From: Sulfolobales archaeon | GTDB taxonomy: Archaea; Thermoproteota; Thermoprotei_A; Sulfolobales; NBVN01 | DNA: 64,000 nucleotides | Direction: 5' to 3' | Assembly: GCA_025058345.1 (NCBI GenBank) | Contig: JANXEN010000002.1 | Location: 159,679-223,678, forward strand | Part shown: positions 34,530 to 43,609 of the stretch, one piece after another | Layout of the letters: every line of letters starts with the position of its first letter | How positions within the stretch are numbered: the first letter of the stretch is position 1 | The notes under the pieces: model-generated | The model's database searches: none | The model's input: only the letters and a program-made list of their open reading frames with translations | Told to the model about the DNA's origin: nothing | Position numbers and translations under genes: made by a program

Positions 34530-36959
34530 ATGTCATTTAAAGGTGATAAAGATTCAAGAGCTTTACGTATAAAACTACTTAAGAGTCACGTATTAATTGA
34601 TAGAGAAATCGACGTGAATAGAGCTCTATTAGTTACGGAGTCTTATAGAGAGACTGAGGGTGAGCCTCCACCAATTAGGAGGGCTAAAGCCCTACGTAAG
34701 GTATTGTCAGAAATGCCTATACATATATTAGATGGGGAATTAATAGTAGGTAATCAAAGCCATAAACCTAGGGCCGGCCCTCTCTTCCCTGAGTGGCAGG
34801 TAGACAAAATTTTAAACGAGATGCATTCATGGCCTACACGCCCAGGAGATAAGTTCAAGATAACTGATGAGGAGATGCAGTTGTTGAGGAAGACTTTGAG
34901 TTATTGGAAGGGAAAGACTGTAATGGATAGGGTCCTTACGTTACTTCCAGACACTTGTAAGAGGGCTATGAAGTACGGGGTCTTCAGCGTCTATAATTAT
35001 ATAACATCCGGACATGGCCATTTCGTTCCTGATTTCGAGAAAGTTCTTAAGTTGGGTCTTAATGGAATTAAAGATGAAGTGATTAATGCGCTGAATAATA
35101 TAGATGAGACCGACCCTTACTATTACGATAAAGTTATTTTCTATAAGTCTCTACTAATAACTGCTGATGCAGTAATACACTTCGCTAAGAGGTATGCCTC
35201 ACTTGCTAGGGAGTTGGCCGTTAAGGAGATGAACTTACGTCGTAAAATGGAATTAGAGAGGGTTGCTGAGATTTGCGACAACGTTCCTGCAAACCCTGCT
35301 AGGAATTTCTGGGAAGCACTTCAGTCTGTTTGGTTTATATTGCTTACGGCACAAATAGAACAGAACGGTCTCGCAGTGGCGCTTGGAAGGTTTGACCAAT
35401 ACATGTATCCCTATTATATAAACGACGTTAATAAGGGTCTATTGGATGATGAATCAGCTCTAGAGCTTATAGAGGCTTTCTACATAAAGACGAATGTAAT
35501 CAATAAAGTGTACGATAACGAAGGAGCGGTGATAAATGCGGGTCCAGCATTAGGTCAAGTAATAACTTTAGGTGGAGTTACCAGAGATGGTGAGGATGCT
35601 GTAAATGAATTAACTTATTTATGTCTTAAGGCAGACGCTGAAGTAGGTCTTATGCAACCAGACTTCGCCATAAGGCTACACCCGAAAATCTCTGAGGAAT
35701 TTTTGGTGTTCCTAACTAAGCACATAGCTAAGAACCCATCTAAAGTTAAGCTATTTAATGATATGGCGGTTATTCCAGCACTTATCAACGTTGGGGTTAC
35801 CTTGGAGGATGCTAGGGATTATGCTCTGTTAGGATGTTCTGAAGCAATAATCCCTGGCAAGACGTGTAGTGGTGGTAATTTTGGTCAGATAAACTTAGCT
35901 AAGTGCTTAGAGTTAGCACTAAATGAAGGAAGGGTTATGTGGTATTACGATGGTAAGGAATTCCATCTACATCCTAACAACGCCGACGTAATTGTTGGTT
36001 TACCGACCGGCAATCCCGAAGAGTTTAAGACTTACTATGATTTGTGGGACGCCTTTAGATCTCAACTATCCTACGCCGTTAAGTTATTGGTGACGACCGT
36101 AAACATAATTGATAGGGTTCAAGCAGAGTTAACACCGCATCCGCTCTTCTCGCTGGTTACTGAAGGATGCATAGAGAGTGGTTTAGACTTTACTAACGGC
36201 GGAGCGCTTTACAACTTCACAGCACCAATAGCTATAGGACCTATAACTGTCTCAGATTCCCTGGCCGCAATTAAGTATCTAGTATTCGATAAGGAGGAAA
36301 TTACTATGAAGGAATTAATGAAACAGTTGCGCAATAACTTTGAAGGTGGTGATGGAGAGTACTTAAGGTTAAGGCTCATTCATGAATCTCCTAAGTTCGG
36401 TAATGATAATCGGTACGTAGACGAAATTGCGTCTCAGGTAATTAGAGCTTACGTAGATGAGATAAGTAGATATGAAAATCCAAGAGGAGGTAGGTTCGTT
36501 GCCAGTGTTTACTCATTAACAGGCAACGTAAGCTATGGTTGGCGAACAGGTCCGACACCAGACGGTAGGAAAGGAGGCGAACCATTGAACGATAACATAT
36601 CTCCAACTATCGGTAGAGATCTGAAGGGCCCTACAGCAGTTATAAAGTCACTATCACGCATAGACTCCCAACTACTTCCTCAGGGCTACATCTTCAACCT
36701 TAAATTTTCACCTTCGATGATTAATGATGACACTAAAGTAATGAGATTTGTGTCCTTCATTAGGTCATTACTAGATTTTGGTATATTCCATACGCAGTTC
36801 AACATCATATCTGCGGATACCTTGAGGGAGGCTCAGAAACATCCTGAAAGGTATCGGGGTCTACTAGTTAGAGTCGCTGGTTATTGTGCTTACTTTGTAG
36901 AATTAAGCAAAGAGGTTCAAGATCACATAATAGCTAGAACTGAGCATGAAAACGTTTGA
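34530..36959 (+). CDS. Glycyl radical enzyme 2 (pyruvate formate-lyase superfamily)
   Basis: Second, clearly paralogous enzyme of 809 residues. Cys436 and Glu438 lie in LGCSEAIIPGKT, and Gly784 in VAGYCAYFVELSKEVQDHI. It shares the Ser after the active-site Cys with enzyme 1 but differs widely around the substrate pocket, so the two may act on different substrates or as partners. It is separated from enzyme 1 by 75 bases that contain TATA-like AATATAATATG, so separate regulation is possible. It is followed 21 bases later by the activase. Confidence 0.92.
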   Translation: MSFKGDKDSRALRIKLLKSHVLIDREIDVNRALLVTESYRETEGEPPPIRRAKALRKVLSEMPIHILDGELIVGNQSHKPRAGPLFPEWQVDKILNEMHSWPTRPGDKFKITDEEMQLLRKTLSYWKGKTVMDRVLTLLPDTCKRAMKYGVFSVYNYITSGHGHFVPDFEKVLKLGLNGIKDEVINALNNIDETDPYYYDKVIFYKSLLITADAVIHFAKRYASLARELAVKEMNLRRKMELERVAEICDNVPANPARNFWEALQSVWFILLTAQIEQNGLAVALGRFDQYMYPYYINDVNKGLLDDESALELIEAFYIKTNVINKVYDNEGAVINAGPALGQVITLGGVTRDGEDAVNELTYLCLKADAEVGLMQPDFAIRLHPKISEEFLVFLTKHIAKNPSKVKLFNDMAVIPALINVGVTLEDARDYALLGCSEAIIPGKTCSGGNFGQINLAKCLELALNEGRVMWYYDGKEFHLHPNNADVIVGLPTGNPEEFKTYYDLWDAFRSQLSYAVKLLVTTVNIIDRVQAELTPHPLFSLVTEGCIESGLDFTNGGALYNFTAPIAIGPITVSDSLAAIKYLVFDKEEITMKELMKQLRNNFEGGDGEYLRLRLIHESPKFGNDNRYVDEIASQVIRAYVDEISRYENPRGGRFVASVYSLTGNVSYGWRTGPTPDGRKGGEPLNDNISPTIGRDLKGPTAVIKSLSRIDSQLLPQGYIFNLKFSPSMINDDTKVMRFVSFIRSLLDFGIFHTQFNIISADTLREAQKHPERYRGLLVRVAGYCAYFVELSKEVQDHIIARTEHENV

Positions 36960-36980
36960 TAAGTCATTTAAAGTGGTTTT

Positions 36981-37910
36981 ATGCAGCAGATCAAAGGACT
37001 AATATTCAACGTCCAAAGATATTCGATACATGATGGTCCAGGCATACGGACCTTAGTGTTCATTAAAGGATGTCCATTAAGATGTCTATGGTGCTGTAAC
37101 CCAGAAGGTCAGCTGGCAAGACCTGAGGTCATGTACTTTAGAAATTATTGTACCAGATGTAGGAAATGTGTTGAGGTCTGTCCCGCTGGAGCAATTAAGT
37201 TACGGAACGGTGATGTGGTGTTTGATAAGAATTTATGTAATTCTTGCGGTACTTGTGTTGAGGTATGTCCTAATAACGCTAGGAAGTTAGTTGGTATGTA
37301 CGTAACGGTGGACGACATTTTAAAGGAAGTTCTGAAGGATATGAAATTCTATGCAAGGAGTGGCGGTGGATTGACAGTTGGAGGTGGTGAGCCATTCTCC
37401 CAACATGAGTTTCTTAAGGAATTACTTTGGAAGGCTAAAGAGTACTCCATACATACAGCTGTTGAGACGAGCCTTTATACGAGTACCAATCTAATCAGCG
37501 GTGTTATGAAGCATGTTGATTACTTATTTGTTGATATTAAACACATAGACCCAGTTAAACATATGAAGTTGACTGGGGTTTCAAATGAGCTAATACTCAA
37601 TAATATAAGGTACGTTATTGAAGAAGGGTTAATAGGTCCAAAGGATTTCGTAATAAGGATTCCGATAATACCTAACGTTAACGACGACCATGAAAATTTG
37701 AAGGGCATCTCCGAATTCATTAGTTCTCTTAAATATGAGGTATCGGTCGAACTCCTTCCATACCATGAACTTGGAAAGCATAAGTATGAAGCTTTAGGAA
37801 GAGATTACCCGCTTAGCAGTTTAACATCTGTATTCATACCGCCTAAAGAGCATATGATTAAGGTTATTGAATTCTTAACTTCATTAGGGGTTAGGATAGT
37901 TAATACTTGA
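36981..37910 (+). CDS. Glycyl radical enzyme activase (radical SAM)
   Basis: Installs the glycyl radical using S-adenosylmethionine and a [4Fe-4S] cluster. The 309-residue protein has the radical SAM motif C31-x3-C35-x2-C38 in KGCPLRCLWCCNPEG. After it is a two-cluster ferredoxin insert with Cys57/60/63/67 and Cys86/89/92/96, as in activases of the dehydratase/decarboxylase branch, which PFL-AE lacks. GGEPFSQ marks the SAM-binding GGE motif. One activase presumably serves both enzymes. It overlaps the start region of the flavoprotein. Confidence 0.94.
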   Translation: MQQIKGLIFNVQRYSIHDGPGIRTLVFIKGCPLRCLWCCNPEGQLARPEVMYFRNYCTRCRKCVEVCPAGAIKLRNGDVVFDKNLCNSCGTCVEVCPNNARKLVGMYVTVDDILKEVLKDMKFYARSGGGLTVGGGEPFSQHEFLKELLWKAKEYSIHTAVETSLYTSTNLISGVMKHVDYLFVDIKHIDPVKHMKLTGVSNELILNNIRYVIEEGLIGPKDFVIRIPIIPNVNDDHENLKGISEFISSLKYEVSVELLPYHELGKHKYEALGRDYPLSSLTSVFIPPKEHMIKVIEFLTSLGVRIVNT

Positions 37911-37921
37911 GGTGTTATTTG

Positions 37922-39664
37922 GTGGAAGTTCGTAGTACGGATGTGCTCATTGTCGGATGTGGAGGTGCTGGGTGTAGGGCAGCAATTGAGGCAAAGAAAG
38001 TTAAGGTTGATGTATTGATGTTATGTAGAGGTAAATTAGGTGTTGATGGATGCACGCCCAATTCCGCATCAGAATGGATGGCTTACTCAGTTGCTCTAGG
38101 GCTTGGCGATCCGAATGACAGTCCAGAAGAGCATCTTAAAGATATAGTTAATACTGGGGCTTACGTCTTAAATCAGGAACTAGCTAAGATCATAGCTTAT
38201 GAAGCAGTTGATAGGTTTTACGAACTAGTCAGTTATGGTGTACCTTTTCTTAAATCTAATGATGGGAAGTTCCTACAGTTGATGTCTGACGGTGCAACAT
38301 ATCCGAGGGCATGTGGAACAGGGGCTGATACGGGTAAAAGGATTATGGAGGTGTTAACCAAGGTAGTTAGAGATTCAGGAGTAGAGGTTCAGGAAAATTT
38401 TATGGTTGTAGACTTAATAGTAGACCAAAACCGTTGCTATGGTGTTGTCGGGGTTGACGTCAATAAACTTGAACCTAAAGTCTTCATAGCTAAGTCAGTA
38501 GTTTTGGCTACTGGCGGGTTAGGAGACATCTTCACACATAGCGTTTATCCTAAAGGGATGTCTGGTGATGGATATGCGATGGCATTGAGGGCCGGAGCAC
38601 GTGTTGTTAATATGGAATTCATGCAAATAGGCCCCTGCGTGACCTCTAACGTTAAATTTGATGTTGGGGGACCTCTTTGGAAATTAGGTCCAAAACTATA
38701 CAATAAAGATGGTGATGAATTTCTTTGGCGTTACCTGCCTAGCGGCGTCGATATTTATGACATATATAGGTGGAAGTCTGTGACTTTCCCATTCACTACT
38801 AGGAACCCCTCTGGGATCATAGATGTTGCTTGCTTTACCGAAATATTTGAAGGTAGAGGAACACCAGATGGTTGTGTATTTTTCGATCTCAGTCATGTAG
38901 GTGATGAGGTTGTTGATAAGGCACCATATGCGTGGAAATTCTTATCGATGCATGGATTAGATCTACGTAAAGGGCCGATAAAGATAGCGCCCGCTGTACA
39001 ACACCTAAACGGTGGTGTATTAATAAATGAAAGAGCTGAATCCGACATAAGGGGCCTATATGCAGCTGGAGAGGTTGCTGGAGGACAACACGGCTCTGAT
39101 AGGCCTGGAGGGAATTCGTTAGCCGATTGTCAGGTATTTGGGGCTAGGGCTGGCAGATACGCTGCAGAGTTTGCTAGGAACTCAAACATAGGTAATGAAT
39201 GGAGTAATGTGTCAGAGAAAATAATAGACAACATCAACAGTATTGCTGAATTGTCCGGGTCCCACGACCCGAAGAAGGTTAAGGATGAGTTAAAAGGTAT
39301 ACTATGGCTTAACGCTACCGTAATTAGGAGCGGTGAATCGCTGTCAAAAGCTTTAAATGATATAATTAGGTATAGGAATGAAGTTCTGCCTAACGTTGAG
39401 GTTAGAGGAAAGAACTTAATCACCGCCTTAGAGTTAAGAAACATGGTTGATACGTCAATTGCGATGCTTACTGCTATGTTGTTTAGGAAGGAAAGTAGGG
39501 GGGGACATTATAGGGTTGATTTCCCATTTAGAGATGATTTCAATTGGGTTAAGATTATAGCTATACGAAAAGTTGGGAATGAGTACTCTACTGAGTTGAT
39601 TGAGCCTAAATTCACGGTCTTGAGCCCAACTCCTAAAATTATTCCAGCTTTTTGGTATAGGTAA
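37922..39664 (+). CDS. Fumarate reductase/succinate dehydrogenase-like flavoprotein
   Basis: FAD protein of 580 residues in the FrdA/SdhA/AspB oxidase superfamily. The N-terminal dinucleotide-binding motif is VLIVGCGGAGCRAA. Further FAD contacts are in LATGGLGDIF and the late RPGGNSLADCQVFGARAG. HLNGGV is the active-site region. There is no signal peptide or haem motif and no iron-sulfur or membrane partner nearby, so it is cytoplasmic and probably takes electrons from a soluble donor or oxidises an intermediate. GTG 37922 follows GGTG by seven bases. Coupling to the activase places it in the same pathway. Confidence 0.88.
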   Translation: MEVRSTDVLIVGCGGAGCRAAIEAKKVKVDVLMLCRGKLGVDGCTPNSASEWMAYSVALGLGDPNDSPEEHLKDIVNTGAYVLNQELAKIIAYEAVDRFYELVSYGVPFLKSNDGKFLQLMSDGATYPRACGTGADTGKRIMEVLTKVVRDSGVEVQENFMVVDLIVDQNRCYGVVGVDVNKLEPKVFIAKSVVLATGGLGDIFTHSVYPKGMSGDGYAMALRAGARVVNMEFMQIGPCVTSNVKFDVGGPLWKLGPKLYNKDGDEFLWRYLPSGVDIYDIYRWKSVTFPFTTRNPSGIIDVACFTEIFEGRGTPDGCVFFDLSHVGDEVVDKAPYAWKFLSMHGLDLRKGPIKIAPAVQHLNGGVLINERAESDIRGLYAAGEVAGGQHGSDRPGGNSLADCQVFGARAGRYAAEFARNSNIGNEWSNVSEKIIDNINSIAELSGSHDPKKVKDELKGILWLNATVIRSGESLSKALNDIIRYRNEVLPNVEVRGKNLITALELRNMVDTSIAMLTAMLFRKESRGGHYRVDFPFRDDFNWVKIIAIRKVGNEYSTELIEPKFTVLSPTPKIIPAFWYR

Positions 39665-39679
39665 TATCTTTTTGATTAT

Positions 39680-40045
39680 TTATCTATTTAAAGGTGGGTC
39701 TTTCGCCTCATACATGTTTCTCCTAATCAGTTGACATAACTCGCAGAGCTTTATCTTCAGCTCATCAGGGCTTATCTTACCTAGGTAAATTCCCTCAGCT
39801 ATGTCGTGTATGTTTGGTTCGATCTGGTTTGACGCATTCTTAAACATTTCTAGGTATTTAAGCCCGCGTTTACTGTGGAGGTATTGACTTATAGCTGCTT
39901 GAGTTATGCCTAACTTCTTAGCTACTTCAATTTGGGTTAGGCCGTATTTCTCGATGAGTTCCTTAGCTATGTATGCCCTTACCACAGGTATGATGCGTTG
40001 ACCGTATAGTTCGCATGGCAGCTTCAAATTAACCACGTCATTCAT
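39680..40045 (-). CDS. HTH (XRE-type) regulator with cysteine motif
   Basis: A 121-residue DNA-binding protein with a helix-turn-helix at about 36-62 (LTQIEVAKKLGITQAAISQY). It has three cysteines, C11 and the C-terminal pair C101/C104 in KLCELCQLIRR, a pattern shared by a group of archaeal XRE-like regulators. It is the last gene of the Fe-S/sulfur operon and overlaps iscU by eight bases. Three cysteines could hold an iron-sulfur cluster, so it may be the operon's own sensor, analogous in logic to IscR or SufR. That is inference. Confidence 0.85.
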   Translation of the reverse strand: MNDVVNLKLPCELYGQRIIPVVRAYIAKELIEKYGLTQIEVAKKLGITQAAISQYLHSKRGLKYLEMFKNASNQIEPNIHDIAEGIYLGKISPDELKIKLCELCQLIRRNMYEAKDPPLNR

Positions 40046-40580
40046 TTCTTTCTATGTCGTTAGCTTGTGCTGTACTGCTTTGATGCCTTTCACTTCTCAT
40101 CTTGTTGGCAAGTATTTCCATGAGCATCTCCTCCTCTAACGCGTGTTTTTCCTCTTGAGTTTGTTCTTTCGGGAGCCATTCAGGTTTGGGTCTTTTCTCG
40201 TAGTACGCTCTGATAGCCCTCCTAAGGGCTCCCACAGCCAGTACTCCGCAGTGATACTTCACTGGAGGTAGGCCTCCTAACTCGTTGGATATGTCTCTCC
40301 ATGAAATGCCCCACGCTTCCTGAAGGGTCTTACCTTTAATCATCTCCGTTAGTATACTTGCTGCAGCGATGTTTGCAGCGCATCCGTAACTTTCAAACTT
40401 CGCATCTGTGATTAATCCATTACCCTCATCCACCTTCAGATATATAGCTATCATATCGCCGCATGCTAAGCTCCCTGCAAGCGCCTCTGCATCAGCGTCC
40501 TCAATCTTACCTAGATTCTTAGGATTTCTGAAGAGTTCTATTACCTTCCTACCGTAAGTTAGGGGAACTCGGCTTGACAT
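40038..40580 (-). CDS. iscU: Iron-sulfur cluster scaffold IscU
   Basis: Scaffold on which [2Fe-2S]/[4Fe-4S] clusters are assembled. The three ligands are present, C40 (ACGDM, with Asp42), C67 (YGCAAN) and C111 (KYHCGVLA). The C-terminus extends about 45 residues beyond the usual end and is highly charged. The protein is 180 residues long. The gene follows iscS by six bases. GAGGTG precedes the ATG. Confidence 0.94.
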   Translation of the reverse strand: MSSRVPLTYGRKVIELFRNPKNLGKIEDADAEALAGSLACGDMIAIYLKVDEGNGLITDAKFESYGCAANIAAASILTEMIKGKTLQEAWGISWRDISNELGGLPPVKYHCGVLAVGALRRAIRAYYEKRPKPEWLPKEQTQEEKHALEEEMLMEILANKMRSERHQSSTAQANDIERNE

Positions 40581-40586
40581 TCCTCA

Positions 40587-41822
40587 TCACCTCATGTGAT
40601 GCCTTATAGGGCTTAAAGACCTAATCCTCCCTACAGCCTTCGGCAATACCTCCAATACATACTCTATATCATCTACTGTGTGGAATGGTGATGTCTTCAT
40701 TAACAGACTTCCGTGAGCTTCCTCATACCTACGGCCGATTGCGAGGAGTATGTGGCTTGGTTCTAGTATACGGCTAGTGCATGCACTACCGCTCGACACG
40801 TATATTCCATTCATGCTTAATTCTACGGTTAAAGCCTCCCCCTCACAGTAGAGGAAGCTGATGTTTACGTTATCTGGAGCTCGTAGATTTCCACGCGGTC
40901 CATTAAGTAACGTATGTTCAACATTGCTTAGCACACCACTTATTAGGCGGTCTCTGAGATTAGCCATTCTTGAAGTAAATTCACTGAAGTTCGTGTACAT
41001 CATATCGACTGCTTTGGAGAAACCTATTATTGCCGGTACGTTTTCAACGCCAGGCCATAATTTCTGAGTACTTACTTGCCCATATAGTATCGGCTCCAAT
41101 TTCACTCCATCCTTGACGTACAGCACCCCAACTCCTTTCGGGCCATATACTTTATGGCTGCTGAATGACGCAAGATCTACATCTAATTTCTTCATATCTA
41201 ATGGTACCTTCCCTAGAGCGTCGCAGGCATCGGTGTGTATTAGAATGCCTTCATCCTTATCCCTAACTATATCTACGATTGCCTTCATGTCTTGAATAGT
41301 GCCTATCTCGTGATTAACGGAAGCCACGCTCACCATGAGTGTCTCACCATCTACGTTTCTAGAAAGTATGTCTAGGTCTATGAATCCCTCCTCATTAACA
41401 GGTATTTTCACAACTTTGTAACCGTATTTCCTAAACTTCTCTACTGGGAACATAACGCTTAGATGTTCGATGCTTGAAACCACTATTTTCTTCCTATTGG
41501 GTGAGACGCCTATTGAACCCATTATCGCTAAGTTGTTTGCCTCACTACCGCTATGTGTGTAGACTAACTCTTCCGGACTGCAGTTAATTGCTGAAGCAAC
41601 TCTTTCAGTAGCTTCGTAGAGGGATTGGTAGCTTACCCACCCGATTAGGTGGGATATCGATGGATGGCCCCTGCCTGAACTCTTGTAAGCACCTACCATA
41701 GCTTCTAGGGCTTCAGGGAAGACCATACCCGAGTTCTCATGGTCTAGGTAGACCTCCCTCCTAGGTACTCCATGAGACTCTATTAACTCGTTCACTGATT
41801 TAGATAGGTCGCTGTGGCTCAA
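40587..41822 (-). CDS. iscS: Cysteine desulfurase (IscS/NifS)
   Basis: PLP enzyme that takes sulfur from cysteine for Fe-S clusters and thiolation. The 411-residue protein has the PLP Lys224 in SSHKVYGP, the persulfide-forming Cys348 in SSGSACTS, and HTDACDALGK upstream. Start is TTG 41822, after GGAGG and overlapping the tusA stop. Gene order tusA-iscS-iscU indicates that released sulfur is shared between a TusA relay and the scaffold. Confidence 0.94.
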   Translation of the reverse strand: MSHSDLSKSVNELIESHGVPRREVYLDHENSGMVFPEALEAMVGAYKSSGRGHPSISHLIGWVSYQSLYEATERVASAINCSPEELVYTHSGSEANNLAIMGSIGVSPNRKKIVVSSIEHLSVMFPVEKFRKYGYKVVKIPVNEEGFIDLDILSRNVDGETLMVSVASVNHEIGTIQDMKAIVDIVRDKDEGILIHTDACDALGKVPLDMKKLDVDLASFSSHKVYGPKGVGVLYVKDGVKLEPILYGQVSTQKLWPGVENVPAIIGFSKAVDMMYTNFSEFTSRMANLRDRLISGVLSNVEHTLLNGPRGNLRAPDNVNISFLYCEGEALTVELSMNGIYVSSGSACTSRILEPSHILLAIGRRYEEAHGSLLMKTSPFHTVDDIEYVLEVLPKAVGRIRSLSPIRHHMR

Positions 41823-42049
41823 CCTAAAACCTCCAAATATATGTGGTAAGTATCATTTTCTTTTTCTACTTTAATGACTCTATGACCAACATGTGATGCC
41901 CACGCCTTAACGTCATTAGGTGCAGCAGGGTCCGTAGCTAATAACTCAATAACTTGACCGGGCTTCGACCTCATAACCGTGTTGACTAACGCCAACAAAG
42001 GACCTGGACACGACTTATACCTCGCATCAACTACCGCATCGGCCTTCAC
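41819..42049 (-). CDS. tusA: TusA-family sulfurtransferase
   Basis: Small sulfur carrier of 76 residues. The active Cys14 is in the CPGP motif near the N-terminus, as in TusA/SirA proteins. Start is GTG 42049 after AAGGTG. It lies between a DsrE-like protein and cysteine desulfurase and probably carries persulfide sulfur from IscS or to DsrE-type partners for tRNA thiolation or cofactor synthesis. Confidence 0.92.
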   Translation of the reverse strand: MKADAVVDARYKSCPGPLLALVNTVMRSKPGQVIELLATDPAAPNDVKAWASHVGHRVIKVEKENDTYHIYLEVLG

Positions 42050-42062
42050 TTAGATCACCTTC

Positions 42063-42473
42063 TTAGGAAATGAATAGAGTTATGTCTGAGTCCTTAGCAG
42101 AAGTTAAGAAGGTTGGAGCACCGGCGACACCATCTACGTATTCTGCTAGATCTTCAGTTTTGATGTTGAGTAGTTCCATAGTTGCTGAACAAGCGTAAAT
42201 CCTAAGTCTACCACTCTTCTTTCCCTCCATTATTAATGAGTGCCAGTTCGGTAGTGCCTCAGAGCTTATAGCCTTTCTTAAACTGTCTTCGAACCTCCTA
42301 TAGTCTGAACTAACTTCGTTTGGTATAAAGCCTTTCCTTAAGGCAAGAAGGCCCCAGAAGGTGAAGAACATCTCAGACTCCCAACCCATGACTGCAGCTG
42401 TAACGGCCAATGTCGCTGCAGGGTAGAGCTTATCCAGCCTCTCTGAAGCGACTATTATTGATATTTTACTCAT
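42063..42473 (-). CDS. DsrE/DsrF/DrsH-like sulfur relay protein
   Basis: A 136-residue protein of the DsrE superfamily. SIIVASERLDKLYPAATLAV and VMGWESEMFFTFWGLLALRK match the DrsE/DsrF-like members, and a conserved Cys lies in RIYACSATMELL. These proteins accept or donate persulfide together with TusA. ATG 42473 was chosen because GGTG lies five bases upstream; an ATG at 42542 would add 23 non-conserved residues. It heads the leftward operon, divergent from the uS13 operon. Confidence 0.87.
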   Translation of the reverse strand: MSKISIIVASERLDKLYPAATLAVTAAVMGWESEMFFTFWGLLALRKGFIPNEVSSDYRRFEDSLRKAISSEALPNWHSLIMEGKKSGRLRIYACSATMELLNIKTEDLAEYVDGVAGAPTFLTSAKDSDITLFIS

Positions 42474-42593
42474 TTCATCACCACTTATGTAATATATAAC
42501 GGCGTTATTAAATCTATCACACAATGATTTGGAGATATACATCTACGTATGTGGGGGATATGATGAGTGTTGATGGGTAGATTTATTTTAAAG

Positions 42594-42603
42594 CTTATAT
42601 ATC
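42594..42603 (+). promoter_or_regulatory. TATA box of the uS13 operon
   Basis: CTTATATATC about 45 bases upstream of the uS13 ATG, with GGTGG at 42631-42635 in the leader. It should drive the long ribosomal/RNA polymerase/isoprenoid transcript. Confidence 0.65.
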
Positions 42604-42644
42604 TTTTAGTGTATACTGAAAAGGCGTAATGGTGGTAATCACTA

Positions 42645-43094
42645 ATGCCTGAAGCTACGTTTAAACATATAGTTAGGGTAGCTGGCACTGATCTGAATGG
42701 CAATCTTAAACTGCAGTATGGTTTATTGAGGATTAAGGGGGTTGGCTACCAGCTAGCTACTTATGTCGTTAGGGTTTTAGGTCTGAGCCCTAGTTTACGT
42801 GTTGGGTATCTCTCAGATAGTGATGTTAAAAACATAGAAAGCGTTTTAGCTAATCCCCTGAACTACGGCATACCTCCTTGGGCTTTAAACAGGAGGAAGG
42901 ACTACGCATCAGGTAACGACCTACACTTCATCGGTGCTGACCTTATGTATGTTGCTAGAGAAGATATTGAGAGGGAGAAGAGGATTAAGTCTTGGAGAGG
43001 TATTAGACATGCTTTAGGTCTTAAGGTTAGAGGGCAGAGGACCCATACGACAGGTAGGTTAGGCCCTACCTTAGGTGTTAGTAAGAAGAAGTGA
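42645..43094 (+). CDS. rps13: Ribosomal protein uS13
   Basis: Head protein of the small subunit, in contact with the large subunit and P-site tRNA. The 149 residues include IKGVGYQLATYVVRVLGL (helix-two-turns-helix, about 30-47) and the basic C-terminus LKVRGQRTHTTGRLGPTLGV. First gene of the archaeal alpha-like operon rps13-rps4-rps11-rpoD, in the standard order. Confidence 0.96.
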   Translation: MPEATFKHIVRVAGTDLNGNLKLQYGLLRIKGVGYQLATYVVRVLGLSPSLRVGYLSDSDVKNIESVLANPLNYGIPPWALNRRKDYASGNDLHFIGADLMYVAREDIEREKRIKSWRGIRHALGLKVRGQRTHTTGRLGPTLGVSKKK

Positions 43095-43100
43095 TGATTT

Positions 43101-43601
43101 ATGGGAGATCCTAGGAAACCTCGTAAGAAGTGGGAGAGGCCGGGACATCCATGGATTAAGGATAGGTTGGCTAGGGAGTTAGAACTTATTGGTAAGTATG
43201 GGTTGAGGAACAAGAGGGAGATTTGGGTTGCTCAAACAGTACTTAGGGAGTTGAGGGGGAAGGCTAAAGCATTACTTTCTTTACCTCCTGACGTTAGGGT
43301 TGTTAAGGAAAAGCAGTTAATTTCGAAGGTCTATACTATGGGCCTTCTAGAAAGTGAAAACTCTGTTCTGGAGGATATCCTCGGCCTAGATGTTGAGCAT
43401 CTACTGGAGAGGCGGTTGCAGACCATAGTATTTAAGAAAGGTCTTGCTAAGAGCGTCTACCATGCTAGGCAGTTAGTAGTTCATGGTCATATAGCGATAG
43501 GTTCTCGTAGGGTTACCTCACCTGGGTATTTAGTCCCTAGAAGTGAGGAAAACTTAATTACGTTGGTCTCTAAGATACCTCAGGTAGCTGTTAGAGGGTA
43601 G
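43101..43601 (+). CDS. rps4: Ribosomal protein uS4
   Basis: Primary 16S rRNA-binding protein of the small subunit. The 166-residue product opens with the archaeal [15 protein letters not shown] motif and contains the S4 RNA-binding domain ([20 protein letters not shown], about 119-138). ATG directly follows uS13. Confidence 0.96.
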   Translation: MGDPRKPRKKWERPGHPWIKDRLARELELIGKYGLRNKREIWVAQTVLRELRGKAKALLSLPPDVRVVKEKQLISKVYTMGLLESENSVLEDILGLDVEHLLERRLQTIVFKKGLAKSVYHARQLVVHGHIAIGSRRVTSPGYLVPRSEENLITLVSKIPQVAVRG

Positions 43602-43609
43602 GTGGTTAT

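Noticed and set aside
32013-36959. Pyruvate formate-lyase assignment for the two glycyl radical enzymes
   Set aside because: PFL needs adjacent Cys-Cys at the active site; both proteins have Cys-Ser-Glu, and the activase has the ferredoxin insert absent from PFL-activating enzyme.
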